Positions 1-6,140 of a stretch of 6,623 nucleotides of DNA are shown here, piece by piece; the first letter of the stretch is position 1; every line of letters starts with the position of its first letter. This stretch comes from Hyphomicrobiales bacterium (GTDB lineage Bacteria; Pseudomonadota; Alphaproteobacteria; Rhizobiales; Beijerinckiaceae), in contig PXAW01000204.1 in NCBI GenBank assembly GCA_003567055.1, forward strand, positions 1-6,623, written 5' to 3'. The notes below the pieces were generated by a model. The model saw only the letters and a list, made by a program, of their open reading frames with translations, was not told the origin of the DNA and did not search any database. The position numbers were made by a program, and so were the translations under genes.

Positions 1-71
1 ATCTCACGAGAAAGGTGATCCATATCGAAGTATTGAAGCAACTCTTCAGGCAGATCAAGGGTAACTTGCAT
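1..71 (-). CDS. N-terminal part of a small antitoxin-like protein, cut by the window edge
   Basis: The reading frame begins at an ATG at 71 and runs off the left edge after 23 complete codons: M-Q-V-T-L-D-L-P-E-E-L-L-Q-Y-F-D, then M-D-H-L-S-R-E. A short beta strand followed by a P-E-E-L/I helix start is typical of small antitoxin-like or UPF0175-like proteins of cyanobacteria and other bacteria; this is family resemblance only. A GGAG Shine-Dalgarno sequence at 80-83 lies 8 bases before the ATG and supports the start. The gene lies 147 bases downstream of the YbjN-like gene and has its own ribosome-binding site, so it is probably a separate unit. An isolated TATAAT (minus strand, 198-203) lies in the gap without a good -35 partner. 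The toxin partner, if any, would be outside the window. Confidence 0.55.
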   Translation of the reverse strand, partial: MQVTLDLPEELLQYFDMDHLSRE

Positions 72-218
72 ATTGCCAACTCCGGTTAAAGACACTGTAA
101 AATAGGGATAATGTTAACCTCGTCTATCTCTAATTAGACTGATATCAAGTGTAGAACTTCTCTTGTCCTGTAATCTCTACGTCTTATCGATTAAATTATT
201 ATATAGCTAAATTTTGAC

Positions 219-725
219 TCAGCATTCATCGTATAACTTAGCACCAAACTCTTCAGATAGTTCATCATCTAGCTGATCTGCCGCCATTGCAACGTTGCAA
301 ATCATCAATACAATACTCTCTGTATCAAGGCCCTCAAGAGGCATTTCTGCTCTTACAAAAACAATATCCTCATTGACACCAGTGGCACACCCAATCAAAT
401 ATCTATTGACTTCGAGACATCGGCGATAAAACGGCAAAATATTTTGAGGAGGAAGTTTTAGAATAGGCGAAAGTACTTCTATACTAGGAGCGTCATCTTC
501 GTCGTTTTCTTTAATTAGAATAATGACTTGGGCACTTCCTCTTTGAATTACACAGCCGCTATCGTTTTTAGATTCCATATCAATTTTAGAATCTTTGGAA
601 TCTACATCAAGTTCATCGAGCATAGATTCGACTATTTGGATATATTTTTCAACTTGAATCTCCTCGTCTTGTTTATTTTCTAGAAAGTTGCTAACCCCTT
701 CGATTAAGCTTCCAAAAATTCCCAT
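219..725 (-). CDS. YbjN-family protein (type III secretion chaperone-like fold)
   Basis: This 168-residue soluble acidic protein has no signal peptide or membrane segment. Residues 1-60 are a variable, charged head, starting with an amphipathic M-G-I-F-G-S-L stretch. The C-terminal part carries the pattern I associate with YbjN/CesT-like proteins: F-V-R-A-E, then L-E-G-L-D, a hydrophobic helix, and A-D-x-L-D-D-E-L-x-x-E-F-G near the end. Proteins of this fold often act as small binding or chaperone-like partners, and no enzymatic residues are apparent. The ATG at 725 lies 12 bases after the protease stop, with GAGG four bases upstream, so translation is probably coupled to the protease and the two proteins may be partners. 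No good intrinsic terminator is visible after the stop. The family call is fairly secure; the role is unknown. Confidence 0.75.
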   Translation of the reverse strand: MGIFGSLIEGVSNFLENKQDEEIQVEKYIQIVESMLDELDVDSKDSKIDMESKNDSGCVIQRGSAQVIILIKENDEDDAPSIEVLSPILKLPPQNILPFYRRCLEVNRYLIGCATGVNEDIVFVRAEMPLEGLDTESIVLMICNVAMAADQLDDELSEEFGAKLYDEC

Positions 726-737
726 TTAGCCTCAGCC

Positions 738-1589
738 TCATTTTTGTAAAGTAGAACCACAGTTTGAACAATACTTGAAACTTGCTGAAACAGATATTCC
801 GCAGGTCTTACAAGTTACATTAGAATCACTTTTCATACTTATCTTCAATTCTTCTACAAGATTTGATTTACCTAAGAAGTCGTCTTCCTCACGAGAGTTT
901 CTACTGAAAGAAGCACCACAGTTTTCACAATATTTTTCGCCTAATGATGAGAAGCCACATACCCCACAATAGTGCGTGAAACCTTTAGCCTCTTCTTCAA
1001 GCCAAGTAGAGTATCGTTTGACCACTTCATCAATTGGGATGGCGAAATTCAAATGTTCTGAGTTGACGTAACCCATCGTATTGATGCCAGCTAATTCTCC
1101 ATAAGCGGTATAAAGGGCACCGCCACTATTCCCAGGATTAATGGAAACGTCTATTTGAATGAACTTGGTGGAATCGATTTTGCGTTCTATGGAACTAACA
1201 ATGCCTTGGGTCAAGGTATAGTCAAGTCCCATTGGGTGGCCGATTGCATATACAGGTTCTCCCACTTTAAGTTTTCGCTGGCAACAGGGGTTAAAGTCTT
1301 TGCCAGAAAAAATTAGAGAAGAGGTAAGTAGTGAAGATTTAGTCAGGTCAAATTTTATAAAAGCAAGATCTATATCAGAATATGAGCGAATGACTTTACC
1401 AATAAACTTATCACCGTTCTTTAAACCAATCAGAGCTTTCGAATTAGTATCAACAACATGTCTGTTGGTAACAGCGATGCCATTCTTATTTATGACAACT
1501 CCACTACCGGAGCCATCTTTGGTTTTTACGCTGACAACGGTATCAGCCACTATTTCGAATAGATCTTGAGGTTGATATTGTTTAAGCAT
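738..1589 (-). CDS. Trypsin/HtrA-type serine protease with two C-terminal zinc ribbons, probably cytosolic
   Basis: This 283-residue protein has a chymotrypsin-fold peptidase domain at about residues 10-197. The catalytic triad is visible: His44 in T-N-R-H-V-V-D, Asp74 in S-D-I-D-L-A-F-I-K, and Ser155 in N-P-G-N-S-G-G-A-L. An oxyanion/substrate loop motif, G-H-P-M-G, is at 117-121, and N-F-A-I-P-I is at 181-186, as in S1C (HtrA/Deg) proteases. Unlike Deg proteases it has no signal peptide, no membrane anchor and no PDZ domain. Two zinc ribbons follow instead: C208-x2-C211-x9-C221-x2-C224 and C260-x2-C263-x10-C274-x2-C277, joined by an acidic linker. The ribbons probably bind a partner or substrate. 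The start at 1589 has no clear Shine-Dalgarno sequence. The gene lies 190 bases after the previous reading frame and 12 bases before the YbjN-like gene. The protease call is strong; the substrate is unknown. Confidence 0.9.
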   Translation of the reverse strand: MLKQYQPQDLFEIVADTVVSVKTKDGSGSGVVINKNGIAVTNRHVVDTNSKALIGLKNGDKFIGKVIRSYSDIDLAFIKFDLTKSSLLTSSLIFSGKDFNPCCQRKLKVGEPVYAIGHPMGLDYTLTQGIVSSIERKIDSTKFIQIDVSINPGNSGGALYTAYGELAGINTMGYVNSEHLNFAIPIDEVVKRYSTWLEEEAKGFTHYCGVCGFSSLGEKYCENCGASFSRNSREEDDFLGKSNLVEELKISMKSDSNVTCKTCGISVSASFKYCSNCGSTLQK

Positions 1590-1633
1590 AAATTCAAATA
1601 ACTTGTTACGAGATGGGTGAGGTTCATGTAAAA

Positions 1634-1652
1634 CTCTAAGGAAGTGTTAGAG
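1634..1652. repeat. Inverted repeat in the leader of the protease gene
   Basis: CTCTAA at 1634-1639 and TTAGAG at 1647-1652 form a perfect 6-base-pair inverted repeat with a 7-base loop, between the possible -10 box and the protease start. Read on the minus strand it is followed by TTTT, so it could be a weak attenuator-like hairpin or an operator. The stem is AT-rich and short. CTCTAA also occurs at 1673 and 1777, so chance repetition in AT-rich DNA is a real alternative. Confidence 0.3.
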
Positions 1653-1660
1653 GGTAATAA

Positions 1661-1666
1661 AGTATA
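1661..1666 (-). promoter_or_regulatory. Possible -10 element for the protease-YbjN pair
   Basis: The minus strand reads TATACT here (5 of 6 matches to TATAAT), about 70 bases upstream of the protease ATG. No good -35 hexamer is present at 16-18 bases spacing, so this would need an activator or a different sigma factor. The 190-base gap before the protease makes an internal promoter plausible. Read-through from the upstream operon is equally possible, because no convincing terminator was seen in the gap. Confidence 0.25.
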
Positions 1667-1779
1667 GATTTGCTCTAAAAAAGGGAGCCTTAAAAAATAT
1701 GCATTCTGTCGAGAGCGACAAAAATTTTCGATAGCTTTAGACCTCAAAACTCTCAATAGGGTAAATAAATTTAGGCGCT

Positions 1780-1980
1780 CTAAAGATTTTTATATATCAA
1801 CTCCAAAATTTCTCGGAGCCTTTTCTTAACATCTGGGTCTACCGCTTCATTTTTGGATGCCTCTTCTAAAGCTTGCTCAACTATTTCTTGTGCTAGTGGA
1901 TAAAACTTTCTCAAAGCGCCAGGAATAGAATATGTCAAGCCTTTAACCTGATTAGTCAAATGGGCGTATGGATCTATTTC
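1780..1980 (-). CDS. Start-less 66-codon frame, helical C-terminal domain or small protein
   Basis: The frame from GAA at 1980 to TAG at 1782-1780 encodes 66 residues that look genuinely coding: an initial D-P-Y-A-H-L-T-N segment, S-I-P-G-A-L-R-K-F-Y-P-L, then a charged helix (A-Q-E-I-V-E-Q-A-L-E-E-A), a D-P-D turn and a final amphipathic helix ending I-Y-K-N-L. No ATG or GTG exists in this frame, which stays open upstream to about 2181. The only conventional alternative start is TTG at 1959 (59 residues), which has no Shine-Dalgarno sequence nearby. A strong GGAGGA (1993-1998) is spaced for the ATG at 1982, but that ATG is in the other frame and meets TAG after one more codon. One extra A in the ATGAAATAG string would fuse this frame to the membrane protein. 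I do not recognise the domain. Confidence 0.55.
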   Translation of the reverse strand, partial: EIDPYAHLTNQVKGLTYSIPGALRKFYPLAQEIVEQALEEASKNEAVDPDVKKRLREILELIYKNL

Positions 1981-2867
1981 ATTGCTTGGGTTTCCTCCAT
2001 GTGAATTTGTGTTGTGTCTTCCTGTTGATTCGGCAGCTCCTTGATAGGTTTTAGAATAATTGGCTTTAGATATAACCCTATCAGAAGTACAAGGCTCAGC
2101 ATTACGATCAGGAGCATAGCGATGAAGGCTCCCTTTTTTCGGAATCCCGTTTTTTTTTGAGAGGAAGCTATTTTTTCTAGTTCAATGTCTTCTAACCATT
2201 CTATCCCTTCAGTTGAACGACAAGAAATTCCTCTCCAAACTGGAACTTGACGCAAAAAATCTTTACTTTTAAGAGTAGTGACTAAAATTAGCAAGCCATT
2301 TCGTCGTGGCAAACTATATGTTTTAAGCTCATCACATAGTTTCTGTCGAATATCTTCAGCGTCACCGCTAATCCAACTCTTAAGATTTGGCGCTAAGTCT
2401 TTGAGCTCATCGTAAGAATCGCCAATGGTATTTAAAAGAGAAAAATCTGCCGAAAAACCGTAGTCTTTAGCATTATCATTTTTAATGGCTTGATGCACTT
2501 TAGTGCTTAGCTTATTCTGTAATGCCAGAATTGCAATTGCCCTAATTCTTTTTTCATTTATTCCCTCCTCATCCTTTTTGAACGTCCATGCTATCGAGTT
2601 TCTAATGGGGCGATTAGCCCAATCCAACCTGGCAGAATCAGTTTCTAGCGCTGTTACTAGCAAAAAGAAGTAGTCTTTTTGGCAAGCAAGAATAACTGAA
2701 GGGCGTTGAGTTTCAACAAAATCCAGTAGCTTAAAACCACTGCGGGAATCTATAAAGAAAGGCATTTCAAACTTTAGATCATCTTGTGGCATAACTTTTA
2801 CCCATCGATAATCATTTTCCTGCTTATATCCTCTGGATTGAATATGGATATTAGTGGTAGAAGACAT
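1974..2867 (-). CDS. Unknown protein with a single C-terminal membrane segment
   Basis: I do not recognise this family. The first ATG (2882) has no Shine-Dalgarno sequence, while the ATG at 2867 has GAGG nine bases upstream, so I prefer the later start (297 residues). Numbering from 2882, residues 6-245 form a soluble alpha/beta-looking domain (for example P-S-V-I-L-A and G-L-L-I-L-V-T-T-L), with no catalytic motif I can name. A basic patch (F-R-K-K) leads into a hydrophobic helix at about 252-271, then an acidic tail. By the positive-inside rule the large domain is cytosolic and the tail is outside. The gene begins close after the smaller GTPase gene and is surely co-transcribed with it, so it may tether a GTPase complex to the membrane. 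Two slippery heptamers lie just before the membrane segment. The gene ends Q-A-M-K-stop, and the downstream frame continues at -1. Confidence 0.8.
   Translation of the reverse strand: MSSTTNIHIQSRGYKQENDYRWVKVMPQDDLKFEMPFFIDSRSGFKLLDFVETQRPSVILACQKDYFFLLVTALETDSARLDWANRPIRNSIAWTFKKDEEGINEKRIRAIAILALQNKLSTKVHQAIKNDNAKDYGFSADFSLLNTIGDSYDELKDLAPNLKSWISGDAEDIRQKLCDELKTYSLPRRNGLLILVTTLKSKDFLRQVPVWRGISCRSTEGIEWLEDIELEKIASSQKKTGFRKKGAFIAMLLIVMLSLVLLIGLYLKPIILKPIKELPNQQEDTTQIHMEETQAMK
2111..2132 (-). repeat. Short stem just downstream of slippery site
   Basis: On the minus strand GGAGC (2132-2128) and GCTCC (2115-2111) can pair around a 12-base loop, starting directly after the AAAAAAG heptamer. A stem after a slippery site can stimulate -1 frameshifting. 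Here the spacing is almost zero and the stem only 5 base pairs, weaker than known stimulators. Confidence 0.3.
2133..2157 (-). promoter_or_regulatory. Tandem slippery heptamers, possible -1 frameshift signal
   Basis: In the reading frame of the membrane protein, CAA AAA AAA ACG (A9 run at 2150-2158) contains A AAA AAA, and CGA AAA AAG GGA contains A AAA AAG (2139-2133). Both are in the phase that allows simultaneous -1 slippage; A AAA AAG is the classical bacterial dnaX-type site. After slippage the frame reads N-G-I-P-K-K-G-S-L-H-R-Y and stays open for about 117 codons past the second site, to the stop at 1780. The product would replace the membrane helix with a hydrophilic linker and the helical 66-residue domain. 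Function is inferred. Long A runs also promote indels and transcriptional slippage. Confidence 0.4.
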
Positions 2868-2885
2868 TACATTAATCCTCATGAA

Positions 2886-3869
2886 CTAAATTTTCAACCA
2901 GTTTTCACCTTGGAGGATGACAAAACCATCTCCGGTTTTACATCCTCTTGAGAACTCATCAACCGCTGTCTTTAGGTGCCTATCTATACCCAACCAATCT
3001 CTAACAAAGTTAAACTTACCCCATTTTCTAGAATCAAGATGTATTCTCAGAAGAAACCGAAGTAAGTATCTTAGAGGTTGTTCGCTATCTTTAGGTGCAT
3101 ATTTTGCATCGTGACGAGTTTTCCGAAATGAGAAGTGTGGCACACCATTTTCTTCAGCTTCTATTCGTGAAAGAACAACATTTCCAACAGTTTGAACGGG
3201 AGTTAACACGCAGCTTATACAATTTGACAAACTATCAGTCCTGAAATATTCAAATAAATCATGATAACCTTGTTTTACGGCATCTTCAAGCTCGCCATCG
3301 AGTTTCTTCTTTAGATATTTTTCGCACTTGATAGGTGCAAAGATAATCATTTTAGGCTCATTTCCATCACTTGTTGAATAGGCATTTTTGAATAAATCTT
3401 TGATTTGCTGCGGTCTATTTATCTTTTCATGATATCTACCATTTTGTTCCATAAGCGATGGTGAGTCTATCGCAATTAGTATTACGTGAGATTCAACAAT
3501 CAGATCCCGCAGAAACTTTTTTTCATCTGTCGTTGCCTTTTTAGTGTGGTAAATTCCTGGATAATCTCTAAACTTAAGAGTTAAAGATGGTTTTTTCCCC
3601 TTTTTTCCAAGGCCAAAGGTGAAAAATCTTAAAGAATCTGGCCCCGCAGGTGGTTCAGTATTTAAGACTCCACCTTTAGCTTCAAATGAGTCTAAAAGAC
3701 TCTTTAAGTCAATTAACGTATCTTGCAAGATTGTCGAACTATCCTCATCAGGAGTAAGCTGTAAATCGACACTTCCTACATTACTCTCAAACTGCTCATA
3801 CATAGCCGTTAAGAGTGTGGTTTTTCCGACGCCACTTGGCCCAAGCATGGTAATTTGAAGCTCATGCAT
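2886..3869 (-). CDS. P-loop GTPase-like protein (TRAFAC / DO-GTPase type)
   Basis: This 327-residue protein has a nucleotide-binding domain over about residues 3-235. The Walker A motif is M-L-G-P-S-G-V-G-K-T-T (K16, T17), just after a first beta strand. A G3-like R-D-Y-P-G lies at 101-105 and a hydrophobic strand I-L-I-A-I-D-S-P at 130-137. The G4 position has A-P-I-K-C-E-K-Y (178-185) instead of N-K-x-D. The overall plan resembles, from memory, the DO-GTPase families predicted in bacterial conflict systems; without a search this is tentative. The C-terminal 90 residues (R-Y-L-L-R-F-L-L and beyond) are an unassigned extension, possibly a protein contact. There is no signal or membrane segment. 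The gene starts 18 bases after the dynamin-like gene with GGGGA upstream, and its stop lies close to the next gene, so all three are probably one operon. GTP binding is likely, hydrolysis unproven. Confidence 0.8.
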   Translation of the reverse strand: MHELQITMLGPSGVGKTTLLTAMYEQFESNVGSVDLQLTPDEDSSTILQDTLIDLKSLLDSFEAKGGVLNTEPPAGPDSLRFFTFGLGKKGKKPSLTLKFRDYPGIYHTKKATTDEKKFLRDLIVESHVILIAIDSPSLMEQNGRYHEKINRPQQIKDLFKNAYSTSDGNEPKMIIFAPIKCEKYLKKKLDGELEDAVKQGYHDLFEYFRTDSLSNCISCVLTPVQTVGNVVLSRIEAEENGVPHFSFRKTRHDAKYAPKDSEQPLRYLLRFLLRIHLDSRKWGKFNFVRDWLGIDRHLKTAVDEFSRGCKTGDGFVILQGENWLKI

Positions 3870-3887
3870 TATATGTTCCCCACAACT

Positions 3888-6086
3888 TTAATTTAGAAAA
3901 CTTAAGTTCATAAGCTTATTCATTTCCGAAACTTTTTGAATTGCGTTAAGCCATTCTGTTCGAGTGCGAGTCTTTTCATCTAAAGCTCGGAAATGATCGC
4001 TCCAGATTTCGGATCTAACCGATTGTAGAAAAATCTGCCATTCCATCTTAACTCCCTCAGCACGGAGTACACGATCACAAAACTCTTCCACAATTGCAAA
4101 TGCTGCCTGGCTGGGCTCAGCAAGTAAATCATCTAAAGCAGTGCGGCACTTGTACAGTGCCTCTGAATGAAGAGTTTTAAGGCAACTTTCCACTTCTTCA
4201 GCATTAGGCGTTGGTGAAAGCTGAAGTTCCGTTGTATTGGGTGTAAGGTCATCCAAATGTTGACGAATTCGATGCTGAATTAGCCCTCGGTAAGATAGTG
4301 TGAATTCTGAAAGAATCTGAAAACCATTTTTCAACCTGCTGGGCTGATCAGGAACAAGTTGCTGTGGGACTTGTTCAGCGATTATATCTAGAAAACTACT
4401 GCCACGCTCTTCACAGAGACTGCCCAGTCTTCCTTGATTCACTAGAACTTCTGAAACTTGAGATTTGACCCGATCTAAACCCCGTTTAAGAGCTTCATCT
4501 ACAAGTAGGAAATGTCGGGACAGATGAGCACGGACTTCATTCATATAAGCATAATAGGCATTTGGATACCCACCTAATGCTTTCGCCTTAATATCAATTT
4601 CTTCCCTAGCTGGTAGGCCAGTATCTTGCTTGCCAGCATTAAGAGCTTCATCCACTTTTTGCTTAAAGTCCATATCTGGGAAATCTTTTTGCTCCCTCAG
4701 TTCATCAAGCAGATCATCCAGTCCTGAAGCTAGTTTATCCCAAAGGTTCTCAAAAAGCTGTAAGAATAAGGGAAACCAGTCTTCGCCATGGCCTGCTCCG
4801 CCAAGAGCATTTCGAGCTTTTGCCAACTCAATCTCTACAGAGCGATGAAGATCGAGCAACCGTTCCTGGCACGCAGAAGCGTATTTACGATCCAGCGTGT
4901 GAATTTCATTAGCCATATAGTTGAGGATCAGGTCAAGCAATGCTCCTGTTTCTTGAATATCAGAGCAATTGGTGATGAGTTGTCCTGCAACATCAATATG
5001 CTTTTCTTTTAGACTTTCTTTTAGTTCCAGGCAGTTTTGCCAATTATCTCCATACTTCGAACCCATGGCAGTGCGGTTAAGCACCAAAAAAGACCACAAG
5101 TTAATTGGTAGATCGAGCAAAGCGCCTTGCGCTGTATCGTAGAGATTAACATCATAGTCTGCCCAGTAGTCTCCTGAGGGTTTTTGCATGCGGACGAACA
5201 AAACTACATCAACATCTTGTCCGAGGGTTTTTACCAAACGCTCAGTATCTCCAATACCGGTATCACCTAAACCAGGCATGTCTACAAGAGCAATTTGCCC
5301 AACATCTTCGTTTGGAAAGTTACAGGTAATTTTGACTTCCCGAACTGCTAAGTAGTTGAAATAAATGCGCTGCCCGTCATTTGTATCTTGGGCTACATAT
5401 TCTCTTATCTGTTCTTTAGTAATTCTTTTCGGAGAAGGTTGTTTGAGTAATGTGCTAAATTTGTCAAAATTGGTGTGGTATTTCTTTAGGTGCTCATACA
5501 TTGCCCCTTCCACAGCTCGACCTTTAAGTTCCTCAGGGATAGGAGGAAGTGATTGCCGCGAAAAGGTTTCTAGGTTGATAGGTTTTGCTCCAAGTCTTAA
5601 TTTTTCGTAGTATGGGGCTATCACTTCTTCTAAAAAGGTAAATTCTGTATAAAACCAGACCTCCCCGTAAGGTTCAACATCAGAGTTGTGGTGGATTGTG
5701 CTTCGTACTCCTGTGCAATGCTGACGGTCGCCATCTGGAATTTCAGAAGAGCTTAGCCCGGTTAGACTCTGAAGTAAGCGGCTTTTCCCTTGCCTTGCTC
5801 TACCTACGACTCCAATATTCAAGGTATTGCGCGAGAATCTAGCCTTCAGCTTGTCTAGAGCTTGAATTTCTTGCTTAATGTCTTCTTGGATAGGAGTAAA
5901 GTCTATTTCTCGAAGAGAACCACGAGCAGAAGAGTCTTCAAGCTTGGTGATGAGATTATGTCGATGTTCATCCAGATGCTGTAACGTAGCAGCTAAATTC
6001 TGCAAGTTAGTCTCTACCGTCTGAATTTGTTCAGCTAGAGGCCTGCGCTGGCTTAAGATGGAGCTAATTTGCTCGGTTCTTTTCAT
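3888..6086 (-). CDS. Dynamin-like large GTPase
   Basis: This 732-residue protein has a coiled-coil-like N-terminal helix (about residues 1-83), then a GTPase domain. P-loop G-R-A-R-Q-G-K-S is at 95-102, a candidate switch-I threonine at C-T-G-V-R (124-128) and G3 D-M-P-G-L-G-D at 269-275. The G4 region is W-S-F-L-V-L-N-R-T (331-339), lacking the usual T/N-K-x-D. An insertion of roughly 130 residues separates switch I from G3. Residues 400-732 are predominantly helical, as in dynamin stalks, with a striking S-Y-R-G-L-I-Q-H-R-I-R block at 598-608. No transmembrane helix is obvious, so membrane binding would be peripheral. Bacterial dynamin-like proteins act in membrane remodelling, and some protect against phage lysis. 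It is the first gene of the block, with a promoter close to its ATG and no Shine-Dalgarno sequence. The GTPase call is strong; the exact subfamily is unknown. Confidence 0.88.
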   Translation of the reverse strand: MKRTEQISSILSQRRPLAEQIQTVETNLQNLAATLQHLDEHRHNLITKLEDSSARGSLREIDFTPIQEDIKQEIQALDKLKARFSRNTLNIGVVGRARQGKSRLLQSLTGLSSSEIPDGDRQHCTGVRSTIHHNSDVEPYGEVWFYTEFTFLEEVIAPYYEKLRLGAKPINLETFSRQSLPPIPEELKGRAVEGAMYEHLKKYHTNFDKFSTLLKQPSPKRITKEQIREYVAQDTNDGQRIYFNYLAVREVKITCNFPNEDVGQIALVDMPGLGDTGIGDTERLVKTLGQDVDVVLFVRMQKPSGDYWADYDVNLYDTAQGALLDLPINLWSFLVLNRTAMGSKYGDNWQNCLELKESLKEKHIDVAGQLITNCSDIQETGALLDLILNYMANEIHTLDRKYASACQERLLDLHRSVEIELAKARNALGGAGHGEDWFPLFLQLFENLWDKLASGLDDLLDELREQKDFPDMDFKQKVDEALNAGKQDTGLPAREEIDIKAKALGGYPNAYYAYMNEVRAHLSRHFLLVDEALKRGLDRVKSQVSEVLVNQGRLGSLCEERGSSFLDIIAEQVPQQLVPDQPSRLKNGFQILSEFTLSYRGLIQHRIRQHLDDLTPNTTELQLSPTPNAEEVESCLKTLHSEALYKCRTALDDLLAEPSQAAFAIVEEFCDRVLRAEGVKMEWQIFLQSVRSEIWSDHFRALDEKTRTRTEWLNAIQKVSEMNKLMNLSFLN

Positions 6087-6103
6087 AGGAGCTGGAGGTT
6101 GGG

Positions 6104-6133
6104 ATTATAGTCATGAGCTATTAGGCTAGTCAG
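6104..6133 (-). promoter_or_regulatory. Sigma70-type promoter of the GTPase operon
   Basis: On the minus strand a perfect -10 box TATAAT (6109-6104) is preceded, after an 18-base spacer, by CTGACT (6133-6128), which matches 4 of 6 bases of TTGACA. Transcription would begin near 6097, leaving a leader of only about 10 bases before the ATG at 6086. The bases just before that ATG are pyrimidine-rich (CCTCCAGCTCCT) with no Shine-Dalgarno sequence, so translation would be nearly leaderless. A palindrome covers the -35 box. Confidence 0.6.
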
Positions 6134-6140
6134 TCTAGCC
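6124..6140. promoter_or_regulatory. Operator-like inverted repeat over the -35 box
   Basis: GGCTAG, a five-base centre TCAGT, then CTAGCC form a perfect 6-base-pair inverted repeat overlapping the -35 hexamer. A third copy of GGCTAG lies at 6167-6172, and AGCCATC (6137-6143) pairs with GATGGCT (6172-6178). Position and symmetry suggest a repressor-binding site. No regulator gene is in the window, so the cognate protein is unknown. Confidence 0.45.

Noticed and set aside
129..138. Palindrome TCTAATTAGA downstream of the YbjN-like gene
   Set aside because: Short, AT-rich and not followed by a T tract; likely to occur by chance.
1707..1720. TGTCG-AGAG-CGACA hairpin as a terminator for the upstream genes
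   Set aside because: The stem is 5 base pairs, and on the minus strand the T run precedes rather than follows it.
1550..1756. 68-codon minus-strand frame overlapping the protease start
   Set aside because: It overlaps the protease N-terminus, has no Shine-Dalgarno sequence, and its composition is that of AT-rich non-coding DNA.
4630..5610. Plus-strand open frames inside the dynamin-like gene
   Set aside because: They are antisense shadows of a well-supported coding gene, with Ser/Cys/Phe-rich products and no start signals.
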